Shown: positions 7,690-17,405, counted from the first letter of the stretch. The stretch is DNA of 64,000 nt from Natronosalvus rutilus (GCF_024204665.1 NZ_CP100356.1:186001-250000), one strand, 5' to 3'. Made by a program: numbers and translations. The notes: a model not told the origin generated them from the letters alone.

Positions 7690-9081
7690 ATGCCTGGGTT
7701 CGTGAACCGAACGGAGGAACTCTCGCGCCTTTACCAACTCTACAATTCAGATGAGGCGGAGTTGGCGGTGATTTTCGGACGACGGCGACTCGGAAAAACC
7801 GAACTCGTCAAGCAGTCTCTCAAAGGATACGACGATGCCATCGTCTATCAGGCGAAGCAAAAAACAAGTGCGTTACAGCTCCAGCAGTTCGTCGAGGCCG
7901 CTTCGGACAAATATCCAGGAATCATGCGGATCCGCGAAGAGTGGGAGTCTATCTTTGGGTATCTCGCAGATCAGGACGCGATCGTCGTCCTCGACGAGTT
8001 TCCGTATTTGGTTGAACAAGATGAAAGCCTCCCCTCCGTTTTGCAGGCGATGTTCGATCACGAGCTTGGTGACTCCAGTGCGACGTTTGTCCTCGTCGGC
8101 TCGTCGATCAGCATGATGGAAGAAGCTGCATTGCTGGGAAACAGCCCCTTATACGGCCGTTCGTCGTTAAAACTGGATATCAGGCAGTTTCCATTCGATG
8201 CAGCGATGGAGTTTTTTCCGGAAAGCTATACGGTTGACGAGCAGGTGTTCACGTGGGGAGTCTTCGGTGGTGTTCCGTACTATCTCGAAGAAGTGGATCC
8301 AGAGGGCAGTCTCGGCCAAAACATCCAGCGAACGATCCTCTCACGGCACGGAACGCTGCACGACGAACCCGACTACGTTCTCCGAATGGAGCTCACGGAA
8401 CCAACGCGATACTTTTCGATTCTGGAAGCGATCGCAGGCGGAAGCACGAGCCGAAACGAAATCGCCGGTTCGACGGGTATCGATTACAATCAACTTTCAA
8501 AATACTTGAACCGCCTCTCTCGGCTGCGACTGGTCGATCAACACGTTCCAATTACCGAACGAAAGGAGCGAACCAAGCGAAGTCGATACCGCATCCGTGA
8601 CCAGTTCTTCCGATTTTGGTTCCATTTCGTCTATGGGAGCGGTGACAGATACGAGGATTTTGGGGATGAAGCATACGAGACGCTCATCGAGCCGGAACTC
8701 GCAGACTTCGTAAGCGACTCGTTCGAGGATCTCTGTGGTTCCGCTCTTCGAACGCTGTATCCCGAGTATACGATCACAGACGTCGGTCAATGGTGGTATC
8801 AGGAGCACGAGGTTGACGTCGTGGGTCTAACGAACGAGGACGCGCTGATCACTGGCGAGTGCAAATTCCAGCGATCACCGTTGGATTACGATGCGTTATC
8901 GAAGCTTCAAACGCACGTCAATGAGCTTCGATGGACGCCATCCGGAGGGGGAGAGCGGAAGCACGAATACGCGTTGTTCTCTCGAAGCGGCTTTGCACAG
9001 GCCGTAGAGGACGCTGCTGAGAAACGGGATGATTTGCGACTGTTCACCGTTGAGGACGTCTTGACAGCGCTGAAATCGTGA
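7690..9081 (+). CDS. Archaeal ATPase with C-terminal DUF234-type nuclease-like domain
   Basis: 463 residues from MPGFVNRTEELSRLYQLY. The P-loop is GRRRLGKT (residues 30-37) and Walker B is IVVLDEFPYL, as in archaeal STAND-like ATPases (PF01637). A winged-helix region follows (SRNEIAGSTGIDYNQLSKYLNRL). The C-terminal part has FRFWFHFVYG and EVDVVGL...ITGECKF, a PD-(D/E)XK-like core (D ... E-x-K) typical of DUF234. Such proteins are frequent, strain-specific and possibly defence- or toxin-like, but no function is proven. The start at 7690 fits the TATA box spacing; an in-frame ATG at 7645 lies inside an upstream repeat. Confidence 0.85.
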   Translation: MPGFVNRTEELSRLYQLYNSDEAELAVIFGRRRLGKTELVKQSLKGYDDAIVYQAKQKTSALQLQQFVEAASDKYPGIMRIREEWESIFGYLADQDAIVVLDEFPYLVEQDESLPSVLQAMFDHELGDSSATFVLVGSSISMMEEAALLGNSPLYGRSSLKLDIRQFPFDAAMEFFPESYTVDEQVFTWGVFGGVPYYLEEVDPEGSLGQNIQRTILSRHGTLHDEPDYVLRMELTEPTRYFSILEAIAGGSTSRNEIAGSTGIDYNQLSKYLNRLSRLRLVDQHVPITERKERTKRSRYRIRDQFFRFWFHFVYGSGDRYEDFGDEAYETLIEPELADFVSDSFEDLCGSALRTLYPEYTITDVGQWWYQEHEVDVVGLTNEDALITGECKFQRSPLDYDALSKLQTHVNELRWTPSGGGERKHEYALFSRSGFAQAVEDAAEKRDDLRLFTVEDVLTALKS

Positions 9082-9266
9082 ATCGCCTCAAGTTCCATAA
9101 GCAAGGGTAGCCTATCCGAACCTCGAAAAGATTTGATCAGGATGAACGCAAGGACTCAGAACAGGATGTTGATCAGCGGACCATTGAATGGATAAGAAAG
9201 TATTGATCGTTCGCAGTATAGGAATCTAACCAGAATTCTTTTCATGAATAATTGGCGGCATTCCAC

Positions 9267-9290
9267 ACCCCCCACTTTTCACGAGTGTTT
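9267..9290 (+). repeat. Origin-1 recognition box A
   Basis: ACCCCCCACTTTTCACGAGT followed by GTTT, identical over 24 bp to the box at 10855. It lies on the far side of the inserted tnpB element from the other boxes. Confidence 0.7.
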
Positions 9291-9302
9291 TTGATCCGAT
9301 TG

Positions 9303-10597
9303 TCAGTTACCCACGACTGAAGTCGTGGGTTTGTCAGTGGGCTCCCCTTCTACCGTCGAATTGACGGAGGCATCGTAATCGCCGTTCAGGTTCAGCGTCC
9401 CTGACGATAGCGCACACTGACAAGGTGCGCCTCCACCAGAAGACGTCTGCCCCGAGTGGAGTCGCTTGAGAAGTTTGCGAGCGATGTTCTTACTCGCATT
9501 GTAATCCGCGTTCAGTTCATACTCACACTTCTGACACACGAACTGGTGCTTCGACCGTCGATTCGATTCATGCGTAAACCCACACGACGAACACCGCTGG
9601 CTCGTGTACGCAGGACTCACCTGTTCAACCTTGATACCGACCATCTCGGCTTTGTATTCGGCGTACTGGTAGAGCCGGCGGAACGCCCATGCGTGGAATC
9701 GCTTTGCACCACCCATTCGCTTGCGAATATTCGTCAGATTCTCGAATGCGATGTGCGTACAGCCGTGGGCGCGGGCTTCTTCGAGAATCTGGTTCGAGGC
9801 CTGGTGAAGTTCATCTTGCATCCAGCGGTGTTCGCGGTCTTTCATCGACTGAATCGATAGGTGCGCCGACCGCGTTCCCGCCTGTTGCATTGACCCGCGT
9901 GTCTTCTCAAATTCCCGGCGTCGATGGTTCATCTCGTCGGCGTTTCCGAGGAACACGCCTGACGAGGTGACGGCGAGCGAGCCGTCTACATTCAGGTCAA
10001 CACCAAGGACTGTTCTGTGCTTGGAGTTGGAAGAAGGAGTCGTGGACTGCTCGTCATTTCTGATTCGGCGCATCCGTGCGTGGAGATAGAATGACTCTGT
10101 GGGACGATCGTACTGTAGCGTGGACATACGGAATTCGTAGTCCTCGTTCATCAGGTAATCGCCAAACGGTGTTCCCTCGGGGTTGTCAGGAATTACGTAG
10201 TCGCACTCGACGCGACCGTTTACCGTTGAGAGCGAAACGTGGTCGCGGTAGAACGTCGCGCTTCGTTTGTCATAGACGACACTCCACGCACTGAAGTGGG
10301 GTTGACTCGTATTCTCGCCTTTCTGGAGTCGGGAAACACCGCTTTTCGTGGCTTCGATAGCGCGTCGAATCCCCTTCTGCACGAGGTTCGCAGTCAACTC
10401 CGTCTCGTTGCGGAGTCGCTCGTAGAGGGCGGTCTCGGCGTTCTGTTTCGAGGTCACACAGTAGTCGTGGGGGTGTCTCCATGCCCACTCTGCGGTGATG
10501 TTCGCACAGTGAGGAACTGGCCTTTCGTTTGATGGAGGTCGTTGCACCGCTCGTCAGGCACGTCAAGTTTGACTTTGACGGTGCGAATCACCTCCAT
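9303..10597 (-). pseudogene. tnpB: TnpB RNA-guided nuclease, N-terminal frameshift
   Basis: The original ATG is at 10597 (MEVIRTVKVKLDVPDERCND ... TKGQF). A lost base near 10510-10515 shifts the frame, after which the main frame continues CANITAEWAWRHPHDYCVTS to the stop at 9303. Catalytic RuvC residues are present: D in VLGVDLNVD, E in IAFENLTNI, D in LNADYNASKN. The zinc finger is CSSC ... CQKC. An initiation inside the second frame would lack about 40 N-terminal residues, so activity is doubtful. The last codons form the hairpin CCCACGACTGAAGTCGTGGG (9310-9329), a standard TnpB 3' end overlapping the guide RNA. Confidence 0.85.
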
Positions 10598-10722
10598 CGG
10601 TAGTTCACATATTGGACTATGTCCTTAATACAATCTGGATTGCAATGGGGGGAATCGGACTGCTATCGTCCGCGATTGGTTCAAGCCTTGTCGGATTCCT
10701 CCCACGGCTAAAGCCGTGGGCT
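9305..10722 (-). mobile_element. IS200/IS605-type tnpB element inserted in origin 1
   Basis: Bounded by hairpin CCCACGACTGAAGTCGTGGG at 9310-9329 and CCCACGGCTAAAGCCGTGGG at 10701-10720, with tnpB between and no tnpA. It separates origin box A (9267) from boxes B and C (10762, 10855). Exact ends are not resolved. Confidence 0.6.
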
Positions 10723-10761
10723 TCCCCCTCGGATTTCTGTGAAGGCAGACAATCATTCGGA

Positions 10762-10785
10762 ACCCCCCACATTTCACGAGTGTTT
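10762..10785 (+). repeat. Origin-1 recognition box B
   Basis: ACCCCCCACATTTCACGAGT plus GTTT; differs from boxes A and C at one position. Confidence 0.75.
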
Positions 10786-10854
10786 GTAAGAGTATGTCTA
10801 TCGGCCAAATTGACCGAGGTTAGAGATTAAGAAAATTAGGGAAACAGTACCCCC

Positions 10855-10878
10855 ACCCCCCACTTTTCACGAGTGTTT
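10855..10878 (+). repeat. Origin-1 recognition box C
   Basis: ACCCCCCACTTTTCACGAGT plus GTTT, preceded by additional C residues. Confidence 0.75.
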
Positions 10879-11043
10879 GGGACAGAGACGAATGTAAGAA
10901 ACAAGGTCTGACGTTCCGCTAGAGGGAGAATAGTGTGAATAGAACGACTCTAGCTCTATTGCGGTATTGGTTACGATTGGAGTGACTTATAGTTTCCCCT
11001 ACTAGTAGTCTCCGTCAGAGATCTCCCACTCACCTCTTCTCCA

Positions 11044-11066
11044 AAACTCTCGTGAAATATGGGGGG
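11044..11066 (-). repeat. Origin-1 recognition box D, inverted
   Basis: AAACTCTCGTGAAATATGGG followed by GGG is the reverse complement of the box consensus with two changes, so it faces boxes B and C. Confidence 0.65.
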
Positions 11067-11131
11067 AGGGGGTTCTGTTCTCTTTGGTACTGAGGAATCT
11101 TATGAAACCCATGAAACTCGTGAACTAGTGG

Positions 11132-11138
11132 TTTTATC
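11132..11138 (+). promoter_or_regulatory. TATA box of orc1/cdc6-1
   Basis: TTTTATC lies about 28 bp before the ATG at 11164, consistent with leaderless transcription. Confidence 0.4.
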
Positions 11139-11163
11139 ATCCATTGGTTGAATATGACTTGCA

Positions 11164-12366
11164 ATGGGGTTGGAACCGTTCACCAAAGACTCGACGATCT
11201 TCCGTGACGAGAATGTCCTTCGAGATAGTCACACTCCAAAGACACTGATCGAACGGGATGAGGAGCTGACAGCCTATCAATCCGCTCTTCGTCCCGTGGT
11301 AAATGGTGCACAGCCAAAGAACCTCTTCTTGTACGGCCAGACAGGTGTTGGAAAGACGCTGGCTACCAAATTGGTCCTTGAACGGCTCTCTACTGACCTC
11401 GAGCCGATGGATGACGTCGATCTTCACACTGTCTTCCTCAACTGTAAATCACTCTCCTCGAGTTATCAGGTAGCAGCCAACCTCGTCAACGAGTTTCGCG
11501 AGCCTGACAACCAGATCAAGACCACTGGCTACCCATCTGGAATGATCAACCAAATGCTCTGGGATCATTTGAACGAACTTGATGCCTCTCACTGTCTCGT
11601 CGTGCTTGACGAAGTTGATTCGATTGGGAACGACGACGACATTCTCTACCAGGTTCCCCGATCGAACGACAACGGTCTTGTCGATGGCACTCAAGTTGGA
11701 GTAATCGGCATCTCTAACGATTTTACGTTCCGGGATAACCTCTCCGCTCGAGTCAAAGATTCACTCTGCGATGAGGAGATCCTGTTCTCGCCGTATGACG
11801 CAAACCAACTTCGACGGATCCTCGAACAGCGTGCTGAACAGGCGTTCCATGACGACGTCCTCGATGACAATGTGATCCCGCTGGCGGCAGCCTTTGCAGG
11901 CCAGAGCAGCGGATCAGCACGGCAAGCCCTTCGTCGATTGTACAAGGCGGGCGACATCGCTCGAGACCAGGGTGCAACTCTCGTCACTGAAGGACATATT
12001 CGTCTCGCCGATCGTGCAGTTGAACGCGATAAAGTGTGGGAGGAGTTACTTCGCGTGCCCACGCATTCGAAGCTTACGCTGTATGCGTTGTTGATGCTCG
12101 AAGCCGAGGGAGAACTCCCAGCTAAACGGTCGGCAATCTACAAGCGATATCGTATTGCTGCTAATCGCATTGATATCGATCCGCGGACGGATCGAACGGT
12201 ACATGACCGGCTATCCCAGCTAACGCTCAAGGGATTCCTTGAAGTTGAAGAGAAAAACAAAGGTCCAAAGGGCGGCTCTTACTACCAATATCAGTTCTCT
12301 ATTCGGCCTGAACTTGTTACGGAGGCACTCTCTGAGGACTCTCGAGTAGGCGAGTTATTTGATTGA
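11164..12366 (+). CDS. orc1: Orc1/Cdc6 replication initiator 1
   Basis: 400 residues. The AAA+ domain has Walker A GQTGVGKT (58-65), Walker B LVVLDEVDSIG, and sensor-like GVIGISNDFTFRDNL. The C-terminal winged-helix domain (about 300-400) ends in the usual KGFLEVEEKNKGPKGGSYYQ wing. The protein binds and melts the adjacent origin; boxes B-D lie within 400 bp upstream and box E 90 bp downstream. It is distinct in sequence from the second initiator at 17544-18731. A TATA box at about -28 supports the ATG at 11164. The ordered, cis-acting arrangement implies it serves this origin specifically. Confidence 0.95.
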   Translation: MGLEPFTKDSTIFRDENVLRDSHTPKTLIERDEELTAYQSALRPVVNGAQPKNLFLYGQTGVGKTLATKLVLERLSTDLEPMDDVDLHTVFLNCKSLSSSYQVAANLVNEFREPDNQIKTTGYPSGMINQMLWDHLNELDASHCLVVLDEVDSIGNDDDILYQVPRSNDNGLVDGTQVGVIGISNDFTFRDNLSARVKDSLCDEEILFSPYDANQLRRILEQRAEQAFHDDVLDDNVIPLAAAFAGQSSGSARQALRRLYKAGDIARDQGATLVTEGHIRLADRAVERDKVWEELLRVPTHSKLTLYALLMLEAEGELPAKRSAIYKRYRIAANRIDIDPRTDRTVHDRLSQLTLKGFLEVEEKNKGPKGGSYYQYQFSIRPELVTEALSEDSRVGELFD

Positions 12367-12455
12367 CCCTCCAAGTTGGAACCTTCCTTAATCCTTGTTT
12401 TGACTGCAAAAGGTGCGACTGTAATTACGCCTCTATTCATTCACTCTTGATCGAC

Positions 12456-12479
12456 ACCCCCCACATTTCACGAGTGTTG
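12456..12479 (+). repeat. Origin-1 recognition box E
   Basis: ACCCCCCACATTTCACGAGT plus GTTG, 90 bp downstream of orc1/cdc6-1, in the same orientation as boxes A-C. Confidence 0.7.
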
Positions 12480-12792
12480 TACGCTTTCAACTAGCGAATG
12501 TGACTCTGTTTAAGTATTGGCTGGGAAAACAGATTGGTCGATTGATGGGAGGGCATGGTACTGCGATATCCGAAGTAGAGAAAGCGATACTGGAAGTTGT
12601 AAAAAGCGGGCCTGAAGGCTTGTAACGCGTTTTCCAAACACTATACAGCGGCATTGAGGGGTACTGTTCATAATGTATGTATCGTGATGGCGATCAGTCG
12701 CAAAATTTCCTCAATGCATTTGATGAGTCCTTCGCATCGATAGCCCCGATTTCAAATTCCCGATGCGAGTGGCAATTCAGCGTGCCTAGGAC

Positions 12793-12933
12793 AATGAGAA
12801 AGATATTTTCGAACAGGAAGATGCGAACGACCAACAGGTAGAGCGCGATATCTTCTTCGAGATTGCAGAGACGATGGGACGGGCGTTCGACAAAACGCAG
12901 GTGGAGTGTACGTATGCCTCGAGAGATGGATGA
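12793..12933 (+). pseudogene. Unidentified gene remnant
   Basis: 46 sense codons preceded in frame by a TAG and without a start codon read NEKDIFEQEDANDQQ ... DIFFEIAETMGRAFDKT, which has strongly protein-like acidic haloarchaeal composition. No family is recognised. It is probably the internal part of a decayed plasmid gene. Confidence 0.3.
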
Positions 12934-13072
12934 GCGATTCGAGGATTCCTCAGACGAAGAAAAATACGCGAACTCGCGAGCAAGACACCGATCAGTGAAT
13001 CATTGATTCATTGAATCAGGAACGCTGTAGGGAGATTGCCCGGCATCGATATGAGTGCCTGAGTATCAACCT

Positions 13073-13115
13073 GCCTCGCCCTACGAGGCACTCGCCTTGC
13101 TTATCTGTAGACGGC
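13073..13115 (+). repeat. Solitary insertion-sequence end with GCCTCG/CGAGGC hairpin
   Basis: GCCTCGCCCTACGAGGC is followed by ACTCGCCTTGCTTATCTGTA. Almost the same tail (ACTCGGCCTGCTTTTCCTGTA) follows the GCCTCGGGG hairpin at 56175-56197, so both are ends of one element family. Confidence 0.45.
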
Positions 13116-13208
13116 AGTGGGTATCGGTGGATAAGAATGATGGACACTCCCTCACACCACTATTTCCAATAAATCGACGTCCCTTCGACCAACCGACGTG
13201 AACGAGGA

Positions 13209-13525
13209 CTAGTTCTCTGGGTCGACTGGGCCTTTGTATTTTGAGCGTACCTTTTCTCCATCTCGCCACTGCCAGTAGTAGCGGTTGTCGTTAATCTCCT
13301 TCACTGTGATCGTCGCCTTCGATGGGACGTCATCTGGGAGGTCCTCTGGTTGCTCCTCAACCTCCCGTTCTCTTTGTTTTCCGCCAGTCGTGCCTCACGT
13401 TCACGGTATTCCGCGAGATCCTCGGTGTACCTGGCGACGTGCCGAAAGAGTTCGGGCAAATAGTCGTCGAGTGTGTCGACGCCGTCGGTGGAAAGTTCCT
13501 GTGGGGGTGTCGGTCGAAAGTTGCA
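13209..13525 (-). pseudogene. Frameshifted small haloarchaeal protein (YYWQWR...YKGP type)
   Basis: The 5' part reads LSTDGVDTLDDYLPELFRH, VARYTEDLAEYREREARLA in one frame. After a shift near 13375 a second frame reads EVEEQPEDLPDDVPSKATIT, then RYYWQWRDGEKVRSKYKGPV and a stop at 13209. The two halves fit as one protein of about 105 residues. C-termini with RYYWQWR...YKGP are common in short uncharacterised haloarchaeal proteins. No function is known. Confidence 0.5.
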
Positions 13526-13723
13526 TAACGAATCTCCAATTCCTCTATCTTACGAGGGGGTGATCGTAATTTTGGATAGCGAATGTGGTCATTCGCTCTC
13601 TATATCTTCATGGCCAAGTGAGTTGGATAATTCGGGTGTTTGGCGGCTTTTTCGCTAATACACCTCTTACCTCACTTCAGAGGTGACCCCAGATTTGATA
13701 GGATCTCACTTTGAAGAAGAAAT

Positions 13724-15073
13724 ATGACTTTAGAAGACCTCACCCGTCGCCTTGATGATATGGGTCGGCGACTGGATCGACTTCCAGAAACAGAAGAGCC
13801 CCCACCAACGACACTCCAACTCCTGAATCGAAGTCGGCAAGAAGGTGACTGGCAGCAGCTCCTCGCGTATTTTTTGGATCCAGACGCACCGCATAGGCTT
13901 GACCACGCCGCATTGGAACAGTTTCTGCGTGGGCTCCGAAACCGCGACGATGTCCACTTCGAGCTCTCACGGTTCGATCTTGAGAACATCCAAGTCGCGA
14001 CTGAGGTCCCAATTCCAGACGGTCGGATTGATCTCTTGTTGTGGTGCGAAGAGAAGTGGTTCATCCTCTGTGAATTGAAAATCGACGCCTCCGAAGGGGA
14101 TGGACAGACCATGAAATACGCTGCCGCGGAGACGTTCCAGAATGTCGACCTCGATCCTACGGCAATTACTGAACCTCGCCAGCACTATTTGTTTATAACG
14201 CCAGATGGCTCACCACCGGAATCGGACGCTTTTACTGCAGTCGAGTGGTCGTGGATCGCGTCACAGCTGCGGGCTGTTCTGGATTCAGACTATGGAAGCT
14301 ATCCAGTACGAACGACCAGCCAACTGGACGATTTTGTCGATACGATCGAAACAGAACTTACGATGACTGAACACGAGCAAAACGAGGCTGCGAAGGCCGA
14401 ACTGTACGTCGACTACTACGACGAACTAGCTGAGGTCACAAGCGCGTTCCAAACCGAGTGGGACGATCTCATCGACAACTGGGGCCGCCGGCTCGCGGCG
14501 ACACTTGATGCGGCTCGCCTTGTCGAAGATCCTGAGGGCGTTCCGTCAGTACCTGAGGAGGACGTCCTGCTCGAACTCCCAGACGGCGAAGATCGCCATC
14601 GATACTGGCTGTGTCGACAGGCGAACGGGAACTGGTCGTGGCTGTTCCCGACTGATTGGTGGACGCACTTAGAGCGTGACGAACCGGTCTACCGGAACGA
14701 GAAGCCCAATGCACGCGTCGGATTTCTCCACCGTCCGTCCTCCGACCGAGAGACCGTTCTCGAAAACCACGAACTCACATTCTATCTCCGGAACGCCCCG
14801 TCCGGAAATGACGACTTTTACCCAGGATTCGCGCAGCGCTTTAACGCCGATGACGAGATTCTGGCTGCTCTTCCGGATCGAACTGAGCGGCGTGGTCGGA
14901 AATCGAACGCCCTTGAGGCTACTTACGAAATTGATCTTGACGAGCATGGCGACCTGTTCGCTGGCTACGTCGCTGCGCTAGCGACCGCCGTCGACGAACA
15001 CATCGTATCGAATCACGATTTAGTCGAACGCATCGACGAACTCTATCAGGAAACGCGCGAGGAAGACTTGTAA
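13724..15073 (+). CDS. PD-(D/E)XK nuclease superfamily protein
   Basis: 449 residues. An N-terminal helical segment is followed by a nuclease-like core: E in TEVPIPDG, D103 in GRIDLLLW and E117-x-K119 in LCELKID. This fits the PDDEXK_4-type family found as solitary proteins in mobile regions. The C-terminal half (about 230-449) has no recognised domain but contains repeated Trp/Asp-rich segments (WLCRQANGNWSWLFPTDWW). It stands alone on the plus strand, between dead genes, and could be a solitary restriction-like or anti-phage protein. Substrate is unknown. Confidence 0.75.
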   Translation: MTLEDLTRRLDDMGRRLDRLPETEEPPPTTLQLLNRSRQEGDWQQLLAYFLDPDAPHRLDHAALEQFLRGLRNRDDVHFELSRFDLENIQVATEVPIPDGRIDLLLWCEEKWFILCELKIDASEGDGQTMKYAAAETFQNVDLDPTAITEPRQHYLFITPDGSPPESDAFTAVEWSWIASQLRAVLDSDYGSYPVRTTSQLDDFVDTIETELTMTEHEQNEAAKAELYVDYYDELAEVTSAFQTEWDDLIDNWGRRLAATLDAARLVEDPEGVPSVPEEDVLLELPDGEDRHRYWLCRQANGNWSWLFPTDWWTHLERDEPVYRNEKPNARVGFLHRPSSDRETVLENHELTFYLRNAPSGNDDFYPGFAQRFNADDEILAALPDRTERRGRKSNALEATYEIDLDEHGDLFAGYVAALATAVDEHIVSNHDLVERIDELYQETREEDL

Positions 15074-15251
15074 GACTGCAATAGTACTCGGTGTACAGCC
15101 CGAGCCATCACCTCATATCCTCTTAACCCGCTCACGAAGCGCGTACTCATGCTCCTCAAATTGGTAGGTATTAGCGGAGACAACGAAAAATTCGATTTGG
15201 CATGCAGCACTTTTCGCTACTCAACGGACTCCCCCTCCACAGAGATACGTA

Positions 15252-15685
15252 TTAATCTCGACCGAGACTAAGGTCGTGTACTGAGTCGGCATCAATGCCT
15301 CTCAGATCGCTACTCGAGTCGATATTGTCAGCAAACTCCCGGAACTGTCGGCCTCGAAGCTCCGTCCAAACTGTAGCGAAGTGAGCACGCTCATCTTCGG
15401 TTGCAGGGATCCACCTACAGTTGCCGATAAGATCCCTATTTCCTTCGGCGGCGAAAGCAAAGGCACGAACATCATCCGGAATCGAGTTGAGGGCCGATTC
15501 CAAAGCGATCAGATACGACTTTCCGAGTACGACGAAAATGAGATCGTATCCGTCGGCAAAAATCTGCTCGAGGTCACGAGTGATTCCGATCTCTTCCCCT
15601 ACGGATTGGATCGTCTGACTGTTGGTCATTGTATCCGGGTTGTGTCCCATTCGTAATGCCCGTTCTCTCACGGTCTCTATAGATT
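15252..15685 (-). pseudogene. DUF6884-like fragment fused behind broken tnpB
   Basis: The C-terminal ~140 codons of this frame resemble the second half of the DUF6884 protein at 28921-29622. Compare ITRDLEQIFADGYDLIFVVL and FREFADNI here with ISRRVRELATALTYDLIFFP and LKNFADNL there. The CGKKK-like N-terminus is missing; the frame begins inside the tnpB remnant. It is therefore a 5'-truncated relative, left behind by an insertion or deletion. Confidence 0.55.
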
Positions 15686-16302
15686 GCAAGGCCGTCGGTG
15701 TCGTGAGCATACTTGAGCATTCCCACGTCGATACCGACGCACCGCTCGGGATTCTTAGTTGGTTCGGGCGGGTCGCGGTCCATTTCGACACCAAACGTGG
15801 CGAACCACTCACCTGTCGGTTCCTTCTTGACCGTGACCTGTTTGAGTTGGGCGTCGGCGGGGATGGAGCGGTGGAGCCGAATCGGTATGGCCGCAAGTTT
15901 CGAGAGTGACAGCACAGTCTGACCGCTCTTCTTGTCGAGCTTGAAGCCAGACTGACTGTATGTGAAGCTGCGAAACTCGCGTGGCGGCTTCCACTTGAGT
16001 TGACCGACGCCGTAGCCGTTCCCCTTGAGTTTGGAGAGGCCTTTGAGGTTGTCGAATAGGCGTTCCACGACGGTTTGGAGAACCTTCGAGTACACGTCCG
16101 AGAGGACGTCCCACCACTTCTTGAGATCGGGTAGCTCCGACCGTAGCGTGGTCATAGACGGCAGTTCGCCGTATTCGTCTTGGTACTCTGTGAGACGGTA
16201 GAGCGTGTGGTTGTACAGTTGCCTGCAAATATTTCAGTGCCGGTCCAACTCCTCACGGTGGGCGTCAGACGGCTCGAGACGATACTTGTAGGCGTAGTAC
16301 AT
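15686..16302 (-). pseudogene. tnpB: tnpB 5' fragment with nonsense codon
   Basis: ATG at 16302 starts MYYAYKYRLEPSDAHREELD, followed by a TGA at codon 23 (probably CGA originally), then NICRQLYNHTLYRLTEYQDE and on through KKWWDVLSDVYSKVL to the first RuvC segment CVGIDVGMLKYAHDTDG. Similarity ends near 15685, so the remaining catalytic half is deleted. The upstream 39-residue ribbon-helix-helix-like gene (16306-16425) is a typical companion of this TnpB type. Confidence 0.75.
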
Positions 16303-16305
16303 CCG

Positions 16306-16425
16306 TTACTCCCGTTCCTCAATTAGTTCGTCTAGTTTCTCACGAACGAACGACGAGAGGTTAAGGTGTTGGTCCTTTATCCACTCGTCTTGGTCCTCTC
16401 GGATGGTAATTGTCTTACGTTTCAC
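16306..16425 (-). CDS. 39-residue ribbon-helix-helix-like protein upstream of tnpB
   Basis: A GTG at 16425 opens a frame reading VKRKTITIREDQDEWIKDQ, then SSFVREKLDELIEERE, with a stop 3 bp upstream of the tnpB ATG. The strand-helix-helix pattern (TITIRED, DEWIKDQ, SSFVREKLDELI) fits the RHH DNA-binding fold. Such mini-genes often precede IS1341-type tnpB in haloarchaea; a regulatory role is inference. Confidence 0.6.
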   Translation of the reverse strand: MKRKTITIREDQDEWIKDQHLNLSSFVREKLDELIEERE

Positions 16426-16577
16426 CGTAATGCACACTATGCACGTCACACGTATAATAACTTCAGTGAAGCGTTGGCCTGTGGGCCGAGTGGCGAACGT
16501 GTTTAAGAACTGGGCGGCGCTTTATCCCCTCCCTGCTCGCGCCTCCCATTCGGTCGGCGCTCGCTGAGAAAGGGGGC

Positions 16578-17339
16578 TTAGCGCCTACTTTCAGTTAACT
16601 CAAGTGCTCGGTGTCGAATCTCATCTGGAATCTCGAGCGTGGCTGCGACCTGGGGGAGGAAATTCTGTGGCCATGGAATCATTGTTGGAAGTTCGAGTTC
16701 GGTGTTCATCGCCGAGTACGCGCACCCGAGGTCTGACCGTGAATCCGTCGCCAGCTGACTGATCTCTTCGAGGGTCCGTCCGAGACCATTGCACCGACAC
16801 ACTGCGTATACGCTCGCTGCTGCAACCCCCTCGAGTGACCGTCCCTGACAGAGGTCCTCTCCTTGGGCACGCCGAAAGAGCATACACGTCTGTTCGCACA
16901 ATGAGTCCGGTAACTCGAGAGCGCTCACGATCCGACGGACTTCGCCGAGACTGTATCTAAGATTTCGTTCACGCTTTGAACGCCACTGACTGCGACGATG
17001 CTCCCGTCGTAGGCGGTTAAGTTGACTACGCTTCCGTCCGGGGAGTACATTCCCTCGACCATCCTTCTGCCACCCAATCACAGTCGACAGTCCACGGTCG
17101 TGTCGGCCTGCTGTGAGAGGAGTACCTGTTCGACGCTGGCTCGAGTTCTCAGGTGAGTCGAACCACTCGGGTCCGTAATCGAGGTGGTCTTCATCGACAA
17201 TCAAGCCACACTCTCGACAACGTGTTTCGTGGTTCGCTGCGATGATCTCTCCCCTGCACTCAGCGCACGACGTCGTCGATCACGTTGGTTGCTCTGTCTC
17301 TCTACTGATTCGACTGCTGAATATCTCGTTTGTAGCCAT
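16578..17339 (-). pseudogene. tfb: Transcription initiation factor B (TFB), nonsense codon and truncated
   Basis: ATG at 17339 begins MATNEIFSSRISRETEQPT, then TGA at 17280-17282, after which the same frame continues with a complete TFIIB zinc ribbon (CAEC ... CRECGLIVDEDHLDYGPEW), the B-finger region (TPLTAGRHDRGLSTVIGW) and the first cyclin repeat (RRIVSALELPDSLCEQ ... SLEGVAAASVYAVCR). The frame ends in the second repeat after LELPTMIPWPQNFLPQ; TFBs normally run to about 310-330 residues, this one to 253. A single C-to-T change (CGA to TGA) explains the stop. Internal re-initiation would lose the zinc ribbon. Confidence 0.75.
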
Positions 17340-17405
17340 CTTGCTCCGACGAGGCAACTGTCTGTTTGCCCCGTCACCCCTTTCGGGGTCAAAAACCGTC
17401 TTGAG
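17312..17405 (+). repeat. 94-bp direct repeat R1 flanking origin 2
   Basis: GACTGCTGAATATCTCGTTT through CGTCTTGAG matches 19207-19300 at roughly 82 of 94 positions by eye. It covers the leader and first codons of the TFB remnant on the minus strand. Confidence 0.75.

Larger units (their letters stand above)
10762..11163. other. Replication origin 1 (predicted)
   Basis: Boxes B and C point one way and box D the other, enclosing about 165 bp (10879-11043) of moderately AT-rich DNA, directly upstream of an orc1/cdc6 gene. Inverted recognition boxes flanking an unwinding region next to their initiator gene is the standard layout of haloarchaeal origins. Confidence 0.7.
12480..13208. other. Gene-poor decayed stretch
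   Basis: No intact gene. It contains a 47-codon remnant (12793-12933), a short in-frame fragment near 12545-12625 and a hairpin-bearing insertion-sequence end at 13073-13115. Confidence 0.5.
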
